A stretch of 64,000 nucleotides of DNA. Origin: Pseudeuparius sepicola (lineage: Eukaryota > Arthropoda > Insecta > Coleoptera > Anthribidae). The DNA lies in contig OY987305.1 of the NCBI GenBank assembly GCA_963920635.1, positions 26,560,876 to 26,624,875 of the forward strand. The letters run 5' to 3'. This document shows positions 20,994 through 31,616 of this stretch, piece after piece; position 1 is the first letter of the stretch; each line of letters opens with the position of its first letter. Under the pieces are notes generated by a model that was not told the origin of the DNA, did not search any database, and saw only the letters and a program-made list of their open reading frames with translations. Position numbers and translations under genes: made by a program.

Positions 20994-22166
20994 CAGGGTG
21001 CTTCAGTTTTAATCTGCAACACTTCAACAGATGATAGAAAACCAAAAAATAACCCCACTTTCTTTTATAAACTATATCATTTTAAGGCCTTATAAAAAAG
21101 TTACAGGGTGTTAAAGTTGCAAGAAATATGTGGAATTTATTGAATATTTTACAAACTAGTTGAGATATTTAAGTCATATTTGGTACACGTTATAACGGCG
21201 TGGGTTAGCATAAAACTTGTTAATATCTTGAACAACCAGTGGCGTAGAAATGGGTAATTAGTATAATTTATTTTAGAAAAAAAATAGAACCACCTTGTAT
21301 AGCAATAAAATGTATTCAAATTCTTATGTAAATTTTTATTGTAAACAAAAACGTTCTCTTAGCATTTTTTCATATGTATCATGGTTTCATAGCAAATTTG
21401 ATTTTTTCGTAATATTTCGGGGTACTTCTGAAAAATTATCTAAAAAATTTGCTCCATAAGTAACACTTAAAGTAGAAATAATGTGTTTGCTACCTGAATT
21501 AAAGTAACTTTTTCCAATAAACTCGTCTATTTGAGGCTATACTTTTGAAGATACAGGGTCTAAAACATTTAAGGAAGATACAATTAATGTTACGCTCTGT
21601 ATCTTGAAAAGTAAAACCTTAAATGGGTAATATTATTGGGAAAAGTTACAGTATTTAAAGTAAAAAACACATTTTTTCTACTTTGAGTGTTACTTATGGA
21701 GAAAATTTTTAAGTTAATTTTATTATTATAGTATTTAATAATACGAAAAAATCAAATTTGCTATGAAACCATGACACATATGAAAAAATGCTAAGAGAAC
21801 GTTTCTGTTTACAATAAAAATTTACATAAGAATTTGAATACATTTTATTGCTATACAAGGTGGTTCTATTTTTTTTCTAAAATAAATTATACTAATTACC
21901 CATTTCTACGCCACTGGTTGTTCAAGATGGTTGATATTAACAGGTTTTATGCTAACCCATGCCGTTATAACGTGTACCAAATATGACTTAAATATCTCAA
22001 CTAGTTTGTAAAATATTCAATAAATTCCACATATTTCTTGCAACTTTAACACCCTGTAACTTTTTTATAAGGCCTTAAAATGATATAGTTTATAGAAGAA
22101 AGTGCGGTTATTTTTTGGTTTTCTATCACCTGTTGAAGTGTTGCAGATTAAAACTGAATCACCCTG
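20994..22166. mobile_element. 1.17-kb near-complete palindromic foldback element
   Basis: Starts CAGGGTGCTTCAGTTTTAAT and ends ATTAAAACTGAATCACCCTG with TA(TA) outside. The halves pair over about 550 bp each: for example 21290-21380 (AAGGTGG... CAATAAAATG) against 21775-21870, and the TAACGGCGTGGG / CCCATGCCGTTA blocks. No coding sequence. It has the same terminal style as 3848-4670 and 9585-10820 but different internal sequence. Confidence 0.85.
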
Positions 22167-22764
22167 TATATTGGGACAGGGTGTCCCAATAAGGAATCCC
22201 GTCACCGATATCTTCGGAACAAAAAGAGATATTTTAATTCTGCAAACACCGTTTGCTAGGACGTGAAGAGGGCTTTCTTTGCAACTGCTAAGCGTTTATT
22301 TTGATATTGGCGTATAGATGGCGCTGCAGTGCAAAGCACGTTGGAACGTAGCGCATCTGAAAGACTGGGTAATTTGGAGAAACTTTTGTTCTATGGACGA
22401 TTTTGCTATTGTTGCTAGTTTCTGAGATAACCGCTCTACAATGTCATTTACAAAAAATGAGCTAACTCGCTTAAAATTAACTTCAGAGGAAAAAGTTATT
22501 AAAAATATTTTTGTAGTGCACTAGGACGAAGAAAATAGCGGCACGTGTCAAATTATTACACATCGGGTTTGACCGGAAGTACCTTGCGTCTTTTATGGAA
22601 ATAGTGGTATAGTACATCGGTACTTTACCTGCGGGCTCAAAATGCTTTCCGTTATTCTTTGTAGTTTTTAATTGCAGCCGGTATCTCTCTAGTGGTGTTA
22701 AATATCTATCCTTTCAGGTGTTTTGCCAACTGGTGGAAGTGCGTGATAATTTTGTGTGCGTATT
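22167..22764. repeat. CAGGGTG-type element fragment
   Basis: GACAGGGTGTCCCAATAAGG at about 22174 begins right after the previous element and looks like another terminal repeat; no partner terminus is visible downstream. A GC-richer block at 22315-22375 is unassigned. Confidence 0.35.
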
Positions 22765-23025
22765 TTTTAAAACTGGTGAATTTTGTACCTGAATATTTTT
22801 TATTTTAGCCAACGAAAAGTAAGTAAAAGCGGAGCCTATATATCTCAGAATTTAAGTCAAGACAGTTAAATTTTGACAACTGCCAGGATTGGATTTATTT
22901 TAAGTGTAGCAAACTAGTGGTATCTACTAGTCAGATATTTTTTAAAACTGGTGAAGTTTGCACCTCGATATTTTTTTTATTTTAGTCAACTAAAAGTAAG
23001 TAAGAAACGGGCTCTGTATATATTG
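22765..23025 (+). repeat. Direct repeat (~178-bp spacing) with splice-like motifs
   Basis: TATTTTTTAAAACTGGTGAA...TTTTATTTTAG, about ten bases, then GTAAGTA occurs twice (about 22760-22840 and 22940-23015). Between them a stretch can encode FDNCQDWIYFKCSKL, similar to a PHD-type CxxW..C pattern. Too short to call a gene. Confidence 0.4.
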
Positions 23026-23061
23026 TCAAACTCCTAGCTCTTCACACTGGCGTCTCCACCA

Positions 23062-23956
23062 TGTGTCACGCTAGTCGTGTGTGCCGGAGGGTTGGACTGA
23101 ACCTCACGGCTTGCCGGGATCACTGGGTACGGGAGTCTCGAAGCGCAGATTGAAGAAGACAGTAGGTACAAAGTAGGGTGTTTATTCTTTCACTCTCAAA
23201 AATATGCCTCTAACAGTATCTGAGCCATGGCAGGGGTAGCGCGGACTGTGGACCGACGCGAGCGATAGTACGTTGACCCGGCGGCGCGATGCCGCTGCTG
23301 ACCAGCTGACGACTTTAACAGTACCCGGGGGCGCTGTCGTCTGTCCCTCAGAGCCCGACCTGAGCAAGGAGGCTACTAAGCGGGATCCATTGTCAGGCCA
23401 GACCACCGAGGGTGGTCGGTGATCAAGTAGCTGCTAATGAGCGGGGCTTACTGATGCGCAGCTTGTGGCTGGTGCCGAATTTATACTAGCAGATTTTGCC
23501 GACTCGGCGATTGGACTTCGATCTATCTAGTCTTTATCTTATTGAACGATCCTTGTATGTTTTGTTATTGATTGACCCCTGTATTTATAAATTTGTATAA
23601 TGTTATCTTTACTTTTGTTACGATTTTGTAGAAATGAATTTAAATGGTCGGTCCACAGATGTCACTTTGTTGACAATATCTCGTTTTCTCAGAATTCAAG
23701 TCAGGTCGTTCAACCTTGGCGAAACACTTCAGATCAGTCTATCGATAAATCACAAAGCGGAGAAAACGACTCAGCCTGTGCTGTCGTTTTTTTTTTGTTA
23801 AATTATTCGACTGCGTACCGGACTGCATCTCTGCCGTTATGGAAATATAGTGCACTGAGAGGCGCAGCCAGCAAAAATCCAAGACTTGCATGGCCGCGGC
23901 TACAGTTAGACGACAGGGGACATTATGGCATGCCTTAATTACGATTTTCTATGACA
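23062..23956 (-). mobile_element. Probable LTR of a retrotransposon with adjacent primer-binding site
   Basis: On the minus strand the segment begins TGTCATAG (23956) and ends TGACACA (23062), with inverted termini TGTCA/TGACA. Inside are GTATAAATT (TATA-like, about 23485) and GAATAAAC (poly-A signal, about 23188) in promoter-then-polyadenylation order. TGGTGGAGACGCC directly follows the end, as a primer-binding site would. The internal region stops within tens of bases. No Gag or Pol remains, so the superfamily is not known. Confidence 0.45.
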
Positions 23957-26214
23957 GGGTGTTAGGTTTTTTTAATTATTAGCTCCGGCACAGAGAGTCT
24001 CAGTCACTTGTCGTGACATGTCACGGCGAAGGTCGCGGCTGGACATCGGGCGAAGGTCAACGGTCAGCCTGGAGGGATAATGACGAAAGCGCGAACTCGG
24101 GCACCTTCGGCACCCCTCGGGCTAGCGCAGGGTTCAGATCGGCTGGTAAGGGGCGTGGCGTGAGAGTGGAGGGGGTAAGTTTGGTCAAAAAAGTGCAGGA
24201 TTTAGCCCCCATAAGAAATACATGGGGAAATTGCGCTTGAACTGTCATAGCTATACTAATGGCACTCTTAAATAAGATACGTCTAAAACACGTAGTTTTT
24301 GCACGATGTGACAGAATTTTTAACAATGAATAATAAGAAAACATAATAATCGGGTTTTTTAAAGGTACATTTGTAACTACATCAGTGTCAAAAAATCAAC
24401 AAAAATAAAGATATTTAAAGAAGTTTTTACCAGATCGGCCCAAAAATCACCAAATGAAGTGAATTGTCACCAGACCTGGCAACATTGTGCGGCCCCGCAA
24501 CTTTGTGGTGGGGATCGCGCGGGCGCAATTAGCACACAAATTATTTAGAAACGGGGGTCACCCGTTAGCTGATATTAGCCGAGGCAGAGGTCGAAGACCG
24601 AGGTATATTATTAAGAGACTGTTTGTAGAATGCAAACAACGCTGGTGATCAAATATCGGTTGCGATATCAATTCGGGAACGTTAGTTCGCTTCAACTATT
24701 TAGTACTGGTCGAAGGTCGAAGCTGGTCTAAATTTGGTGGAAAACGAGCCCGACATTAGCACACGAACAATTTCGAGGGGACTAGGTACTACCGTCTTCA
24801 GTCAACGCTACTACCAGTTACCAAGTTACCCACACGAGGGCTTGGAGAATACTTAAGGAAAAATCCCTTCATCCTTACCACATTCAAAAGGTCCACGCAT
24901 TGGAAACAGGCAATTTTCCTGCTCGATTAGAATTTTGCAACTGGTTTTTAAATTAGTCCGGCAGCAGATCTTCCTTTTTCCAGCAAAATTCTGTGAAGTG
25001 ATGAGTGTTGTTTCACACGATGCGCCATTTTTAACATCTAGGTACTTAAATTAATTTTATTTTCTTTAAATACTTAATATTTCATAATTTGTCACTTATT
25101 TTAACTGGTTCATTAAAACGTTTTTTGATCATTTTTACAATTTACATAGGTAATAGGTAAGCTTTCTTTCGATATTTGATAATACCTTGTGAATAACTTT
25201 TATTATCTTTTCAAGTGGCATTAGTTATTATTACAGTAATGGAAAAACGAGATACATCAATTTTCTAGCAATATTAAGTTATTTTCGAATGCCACAAATT
25301 ACAATTTCCATCTAGATTTCCAATTAGGTACTTAAGTACTGTATTATAAAAATATAAAAAAAAACTATTATCCTCAAGTTTAGTTTCTGAAAGGTGTGCG
25401 GTGAAATAATGAGTGTTTTGTTCGTATTTCCATAAAAAAGACAACGCAGTGTAATACTTTCGCGGCCATCGTGACTAGTTACCTATTGCTTTTTGTGAAT
25501 TTTGAGGATTTTAAGCACAAGAAAGGAGTAGGTACGACATCCGCAAGAAAAATCATCGATGCATCTCAAAGGTAGTTTTGTTGCATGCTATTCGCTAAAA
25601 GAACCATTTAGGGGTTGTCCAAAAATTTGAAAGACGATCCCTCAAATACCGTGAAAAAGCAATACGTCTGGCAACGGCGAACGTGAGGAATGGAGGGGAA
25701 GTGGTAGAGGTCCAGGTTGATATCCGGCATGTTCATGGACGCCTGGCTAGGGCGTCGGAATTAGGGGTTTTAGTAGCGTTTTTTTAAAAATATATTTCTG
25801 ACGTTAATATGCACTTTAGAAAGATTTTAATTGCAGATTCGTAACAAGCGCATTTTTCCCTACCTGTCCTTAAAATTAATATACTGATGACCGATACGTC
25901 AATAAAAATTAAAAATAACTACATACCTACCACTAACAAATACCAAAGAAGATATTGAAATGACATGAAATAACTTGTTTAATTCCACCATAATTTCTGA
26001 AATATTTAAATTCAAAATTTCTTATTACTATAGATATCTGAGAATTTGGATGCATTGTTGGTAATTTTATTTTTTAAAGAGTAGCTCACAAGAAAGTTTT
26101 CTAAAATCGTACTAGGCATATTAGGCTCAAAATTTGAAAGTAGTTTGCATTATCTTAGACAAAAAAATTATAATAAGGATTCAGGTAGATTTGAAATTGT
26201 TAGCGAGTTGAAAT
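23957..26214. other. Unassigned intergenic DNA
   Basis: Two moderately GC-rich stretches (24000-24200 and 24480-24800) and AT-rich remainder. I see no protein similarity in either strand. Near 25870-25900 lies the inverted partner of the terminus at 17705. Confidence 0.35.
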
Positions 26215-26879
26215 CAGGGGCGAGCTGACCCGGCAGCAGAGGTCTGCGTCGCAGACGGGCGGCCAAATCCAGGGGCGGCCACAGGCGGCCCTTCCGTCGC
26301 GAAAAAATATTTTTTCAGAAAAAAGCTAGTAAGTCTCTACATTACATGCATTCGCCCTCAAAAAGAATATCGCCAGCAATGCAACAACACCATATTGATA
26401 TGAACCCGTAACCCGTCGGCGGCGTCGGTCGGCCGTCGGCAGTCGGCACTACCTCTATTCTGGTTTTTGCTCTGTGGCAACTGCGCGGCGCGGCGTGACG
26501 TTGGTAGGCCGCAAATTTCGTAGGGGATATCGACGCTTCAGACCTGTATAGTGAGCTAAAAAATTTAAATATCTTTCTTCCATCAAAATATACTGCAAAT
26601 CCAAGAACTATTTTAGAGTACCTGTTCAAAAATTTTCTCACGAATAGTTTTCCGAATACTGTTGTGCTTGCCAGTTGCCGTAGCATCCGCGGAGAGATCA
26701 TTTTCCAAATTAAAAATTATAAAAAAAACTATCTAAGGTCTTTTATGAGCCAGGAGAAATTAACCGATTTAGCAATAATTTCCATTGAAAGTATCCTATA
26801 CTTGATACAATAAATATCAGCGATATAATATCAGAGTTTGCCAGTGTTAAAGCCAGAAAAGTACCATTCGTTTAACTTG
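26215..26879 (+). pseudogene. hAT transposase C-terminus in an internally deleted element
   Basis: The left end CAGGGGCGAGCTGACCCG (26215) has the look of a hAT terminal repeat. From 26523 one frame reads GDIDASDLYSELKNLNIFLP, TILEYLFKNFLTNSFPNTVV, RGEIIFQIKNYKKNYLRSFM and SQEKLTDLAIISIES. This matches the C-terminal dimerisation region of hAT transposases, where relatives have SGERSFSKLK and SMSQERLSNLAILSIE. One frameshift near 26808 is followed by DIISEFASVKARKVPF and a stop at about 26876. The catalytic domain is absent and no right terminus was found. Confidence 0.72.
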
Positions 26880-26965
26880 TATCTTGTGCCTCGTACCTAA
26901 GGGATAACCCCAATATTTTAGAAATATATTTTACTTTTTTGTTTCGTTTACAAGAATAGTTATTT

Positions 26966-27091
26966 ATGTACCAAGGGACTGAAGTTCAACTTTTTATGAC
27001 TCATGTGGAATTTAGTCGCCGAGGCCTCTGGCCGAGGCAAATAAACCACATGAATCATAAAAAGAACTTCAGTGCCAAGGTACATATTACA
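26966..27091. repeat. ~125-bp hairpin (MITE-like)
   Basis: TGTACCAAGGGACTGAAGTTC ... GAACTTCAGTGCCAAGGTACA with CATGTGG/CCACATG inside: arms of about 50 bp round the palindromic CCGAGGCCTCTGGCCGAGG centre. No coding content. Confidence 0.7.
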
Positions 27092-27915
27092 TTTTTTTTA
27101 AATCGAAAAAAAAAAATTATTAGACAAGAAAATAATCAAACGGGATTACCCATCCATGAACCAACTGCGCGCGGCGTTGCTTGACTTTGACGATCGCTCT
27201 ACCTAGGTCAAGTATGACAAGACACGGCGCCTTCGAACAGAAAAACCAAACTGCTGATTATTGTGCAGCGTCCATAACAAATCTATTGATATTCAAACTT
27301 ACTAAAATATTTATACTGAAAGATTGCGCTGCTATAGGTAACAATTTCGCAATGTGTACGAAAAGTTAAATGGGCCTTTATTGGCCGTGTTTTGAATATT
27401 TGGTCACTTATTTTGACGGGCGATGGCTCCGCGTCTGACGTTTGATGTTTACATCTCGCCAAGGCCTACTTATCGAAAAAATCGTACAATAATGAGCTAC
27501 TTCAGTGCCGATTTCTGAGCTTTTAATAACGATTTTGGGACACTTCACTGCCGATTTCAAGAAAAATATTTTATTTATTTTTAAAAGTACCTGTATTTTT
27601 CTTTTCCGATTTATTTTCAGTTGTAGGTAAGTATTGTTACTTTGTAAACCCAATTCTTTTTACATTTTTAGTTTCTTTTTCTTAGAAAATTATTTATTTA
27701 ATTTTATGTATGCATTTGTATTTTGTTTAAAAAGGCTGTTTTTCTAGCGTAAGTGATGTTTTATGTTTTACTTGTAGTTTTTTTTCTATTTTAAAACATT
27801 TTTATTTTAAAGAAACACCTTGTTCCTTTCAGTATGAAAATTCTACCAGACCCAAAACATATTAATTACTCATGACAATAAGACTGATAGTGGCGTATGC
27901 GTATGCCTGTGGCAT

Positions 27916-27970
<55 letters not shown>

Positions 27971-28016
27971 GGCATATTCTATATATATATATATGTATAT
28001 ATATATATTGTATAAT

Positions 28017-28115
<99 letters not shown>

Positions 28116-28440
28116 AAGCATATTCTTATATATATAATATGCTTTACGAACCCGGCTTTTAATGCTATTACTATGAAACACTAAAAATTTCAAAAATTTT
28201 TAAGAAAATTTAAAAAATGTTTTTAATATGTTGTAATTGAGACCAATATGGTTATATACTAAATACAAGTAAATAAATCATATCATGTGAGATAATTCAG
28301 ATAGATTTTTACTTGAAAACGTGAGCGATCGTCAAAGTCAAGCAACGTGGGGCGGAGTCGGTTCATAGACGGTTGATCCCTTTTGATTATTTGTTGCCCA
28401 ATAAAACATTTTTTTCCAATTTAAAAAAAATATAATTAAA
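27092..28440. repeat. Inverted repeats flanking a long (TA)n tract
   Basis: The block GGCGTTGCTTGACTTTGACG with ATCGCTC (about 27172-27200) is inverted at about 28325-28350 (GAGCGATCGTCAAAGTCAAG), and matching continues outward through the AATAATCAAACGGG / CCCTTTTGATTATT region. Between them is unassigned AT-rich DNA plus the TA tract. It is probably a foldback element of ~1.3 kb. Confidence 0.55.
27916..28112. repeat. (TA)n microsatellite, compound
   Basis: Almost uninterrupted TATA dinucleotides in two blocks separated by TGGCATATTC and TTGTATAATTGTG. Apparent Tyr-Ile repeat frames on both strands are artefacts of the dinucleotide. Confidence 0.95.
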
Positions 28441-30864
28441 TTTTGTTTGAGCCTTTTACCTCCGATGACCCCTTTTGGTTTGGTCAGGAAATCAATCTTG
28501 ACTGGTTAACATATTTTATTTTATGCGTTTAAAAAATATGAAAATAATGCCCCTAAAACGATAACGGTCATTTTGTAATCATCCGGACGAAAAAAGATAA
28601 GATTGTTATTTCCGGCCCAGGGCAAAATATGAAAATATGAAACTTGATTCGTAGTTGATTCAAAATGGCTGGCAATTGTAAGAACGGCTGGAGCCAACAT
28701 ATCGATACCTTTTCGCCAAAACATCGTAAGTATCATTTAGTAAATTTTACAGTACGGCAGTTTTTTCAATAATCCTGTTTAGAAATGTCCCATGTCCCAT
28801 TGAAGTGAAAATTGGCATCGGTACTTATTACGATGTTTATTTAAAGAAAATTAATAACTTTTTGTCAAAATGATTTTAGTTTTTTTGTAGTTTTTTTGTA
28901 GTAGACGATGCTTTGGCAAAATCAAAAATAATTTCCCAATGGAGTTTTATCGTAAATCCAGCACTTACGATAAAAATAATAATTAGACACAGCACACAGC
29001 CACTTAATGCATCATAGAAATAACCAAAAATTATTCTTTTAAGGTAATTTATTTGTGAAAAAATATGAAAATGGCATTTAGCTGAACCGAAATCTCTTTG
29101 TTTATAAAGTAAAACAACAATTTATAACTCTTATGTTTCTACATATTTGTGTTATAATAAATGTGTTATAGGTAGTCCCCCGTTTGAATGGTTATAGGGC
29201 TGGAAGTTTTTCAATTACCGTAGTAGTGGTAGGAAATGCGAAAAAATTATTTAATACAAAAATTGTCCAGATTTATAAATTTTAAAAATATTGTTGACTA
29301 CAAGGTGTTAATGGTTTGCCCTGTACCGCATCCAATTTTCTTATTTTAAATGGAGCACCCTGTATATTATTGCATTTTTTAATTTCTTGTCACATTACAG
29401 ATTATTTTCATGTACCTATACGTACAGAACATGATACATGAAATCACTCTAGAATCTTACTAGGGATTAAAAATTAAATAATATTATATGTACATGATAG
29501 TTCCAAACCAATTATACAGGATCTTCTATTTAAAATATTCAAGTTTGATACATTAGGGGACAAACCATCAACCCCGTATATATTCCAAAAGATTTAAAAT
29601 GCACAGTTTGTAAAACTGGACAACTTTTATATTAAATATTTTTTCGTATTTCTTTCGGTAATATGGAGTCACTGAATAAATACGCAAGCGTGAGACACCC
29701 TACAGATTAAAAATGTGTCAATATCCTATAAGACACCCTGTACATAATAAATGGGGACTGTAGTAAAATAGTAAAGAAAGATTAAACCAAAAGCAGTGCC
29801 CAAATATTCTAGTTTACCGCCAAACTTATGGCTAGTACACAGACAGGTATAAAAAGAAGTAAAGAGGTTAGGTAGGTACAGAAAATTGTGCCTTTTCTTA
29901 TAATGAATTAAGAAAATGAATAATTGCATGTTACACGTTAAGTATACTTGCAGTACCTAGGTACTATTACCATAAAATAATACAAAAAGATACGATTCAC
30001 TTCAGATGAAATAAATTAATTAGCAATCAGTTTATATCACACCAATAAAATTATCTACTTAGAAACCCTTATAACTTATAGAAAACTACGTTGTATTAAG
30101 ATGATTTTGAATTAAAAATACATTCACACAATGTTTTCCTAAAAATCTCAATGGAAACAACTAAAAACCATAATAAATTACAGAAGGAAACATAATTTTG
30201 TGGTACTTACGTTCTAACTCTTCAGTGATCCACAATGAACTAAAACATCGTAAAACACTTCGCCGCATCGTAAGTAGCACTTTTTGTACCACGTGACTTG
30301 CACCTTACGATGTTTTGGAGACCATGCGATGTTTTCGCAATACAAATTAAATTTGTTTACATTTTTATGTGACTTACGTTACATTTAATTCGTTTTTTTC
30401 TCTAAGACTATGCTATTCTACTTTTAGTACAGGCAATGTTGATGTTGGGGTAGAACAATTAGAGACAAGCTATTTTCTTTTTTAATATGTAGGGAAGAGC
30501 CTCCAGATGAACATACTAAAAGTCCCATTCGATCCTACTATGGCAAATATAAAAAAAATTCCCGCCATCTTGTTTTTTTTTAAATTTTTACAGAATAACT
30601 TTTTTATTTATGCATTTTACAAAAATATGTAGATACCTAATTTTTATAGCTTAAAAAGACGCATCTTTTGGCAAAAAATAAAAAATCGTAACCCTACAAA
30701 TAAAAAAGTTACAGCATTTTAAAATAATGGTACCTACGTTAAAAATAAATTATGATTTTTAACTGAAACTAACTTAAGTATTCTTTTATAAACAAATTTA
30801 ACGTAATGGTTACATATACTTAATTTTATCAAGAGGAGGGTATTCATCGGTTTTACATACCATA
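28441..30864. other. AT-rich intergenic DNA with CAGGGTG-type remnants
   Basis: At 29290-29345 (...GGAGCACCCTGTATA) and 29512-29580 (TATACAGGATCTTC...) are partly inverted copies containing GGACAAACCATCAACCCC / GGTTTGCCCTGTACC, and ACACCCTGTACA follows at 29733. These look like nested foldback ends. A short open stretch from ATG 28665 (MAGNCKNGWSQHID) ends at a GTAAGT (28726), a possible but unsupported first exon. Confidence 0.4.
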
Positions 30865-31616
30865 CAGTGTGGCCCGTTTGGAATGGAGACACCTCTGTAA
30901 AATTGTTATTTTTGCTCCGATTTTGAAAAACTTGTTTTTTGTTATACCCCAAAATTTAAGAAATCATATTAGGCATTTTTTTATCAAAAAAATTTACTAA
31001 AAAAAGTTGTTTAGAATAAACCAAAAATCCCAAATCCAAAGTTTTATCAAAATCAAAAAATAAAAAATTTCCAAAAAAATAAATTGAAGGTCCAAAAATC
31101 ACAATTTAATGAATTTCTACGGATAGCAAAGTGTGCCATGGAAATTTGAAGTTAAAACAACTTTTTTTAGTAATTTTTTTTGATAAAAAAATGCCTAATA
31201 TGATTTCTTTTGAAGGTATAAAAAATGTCGCAATTAGCCAGGTGTTTGGTTTTCAAAACAATTGGAAGGTGTGTCGAATGGTATTTTCAGAGACCTATCT
31301 AACAAAATTTTTTTTTTAAATCGGAGCAAAAATATGTGACTGAAGTTCCGATCGATCAGCATGATCGTTTTTTAGCTCATCAGGTACCTAGGTCGAGGCT
31401 AGCACGAGGTTCCGCTAGTCAATTTCTCTTCCACACAATCAAGCAGTTCGCGAAAATATGCTTAATTAATTACGTTTCTTGAACAGGACATTTACTTTTC
31501 GCAAGGAGAAATTAGAGGAGGGGGTTATTCCTAAGAAAAAAACGATAATTCTGCGCCAAAGCGGGCTCGCTGGACGGAGATAAGAAAACGAATGTAAAGT
31601 GAAAATTTCCGAGAAA
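30865..31616 (+). repeat. Left terminal inverted repeat (non-satellite part)
   Basis: Matches 63456-63803 in inverse, for example GTGACTGAAGTTCCGATCG (31336 on), TTCGCGAAAATATGCTTAAT and GAACAGGACATTTACTTTTC, CGCTGGACGGAGATAAGAAA. The left copy is longer because of a ~420-bp insertion at 30912-31332. Confidence 0.85.
30912..31332. mobile_element. Palindromic insertion in the left terminal repeat
   Basis: Present only in the left arm: TTTTGCTCCGATTTTG at the left and AAATCGGAGCAAAA at the right, with inner blocks AGGCATTTTTTTATCAAAAA / TTTTTGATAAAAAAATGCCT also inverted. No coding content. The right arm shows the uninterrupted junction GTTATTTTTGCTATGTGAC (as its inverse). Confidence 0.65.

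Noticed and set aside
23182..23406. 74-codon GC-rich minus-strand frame
   Set aside because: It lies within the probable LTR (between TATA-like and poly-A signals) and resembles no protein.
26342..26701. 119-codon minus-strand frame
   Set aside because: The plus strand of the same stretch encodes the hAT C-terminal domain in a continuous frame, which explains the open minus frame.
27870..28193. Tyr/Ile-rich open frames on both strands
   Set aside because: Translation of (TA)n in any frame gives this; not a gene.
28665..28725. Possible host first exon (MAGNCKN...) with GTAAGT donor
   Set aside because: Only 20 codons and no downstream exon or similarity could be recognised.
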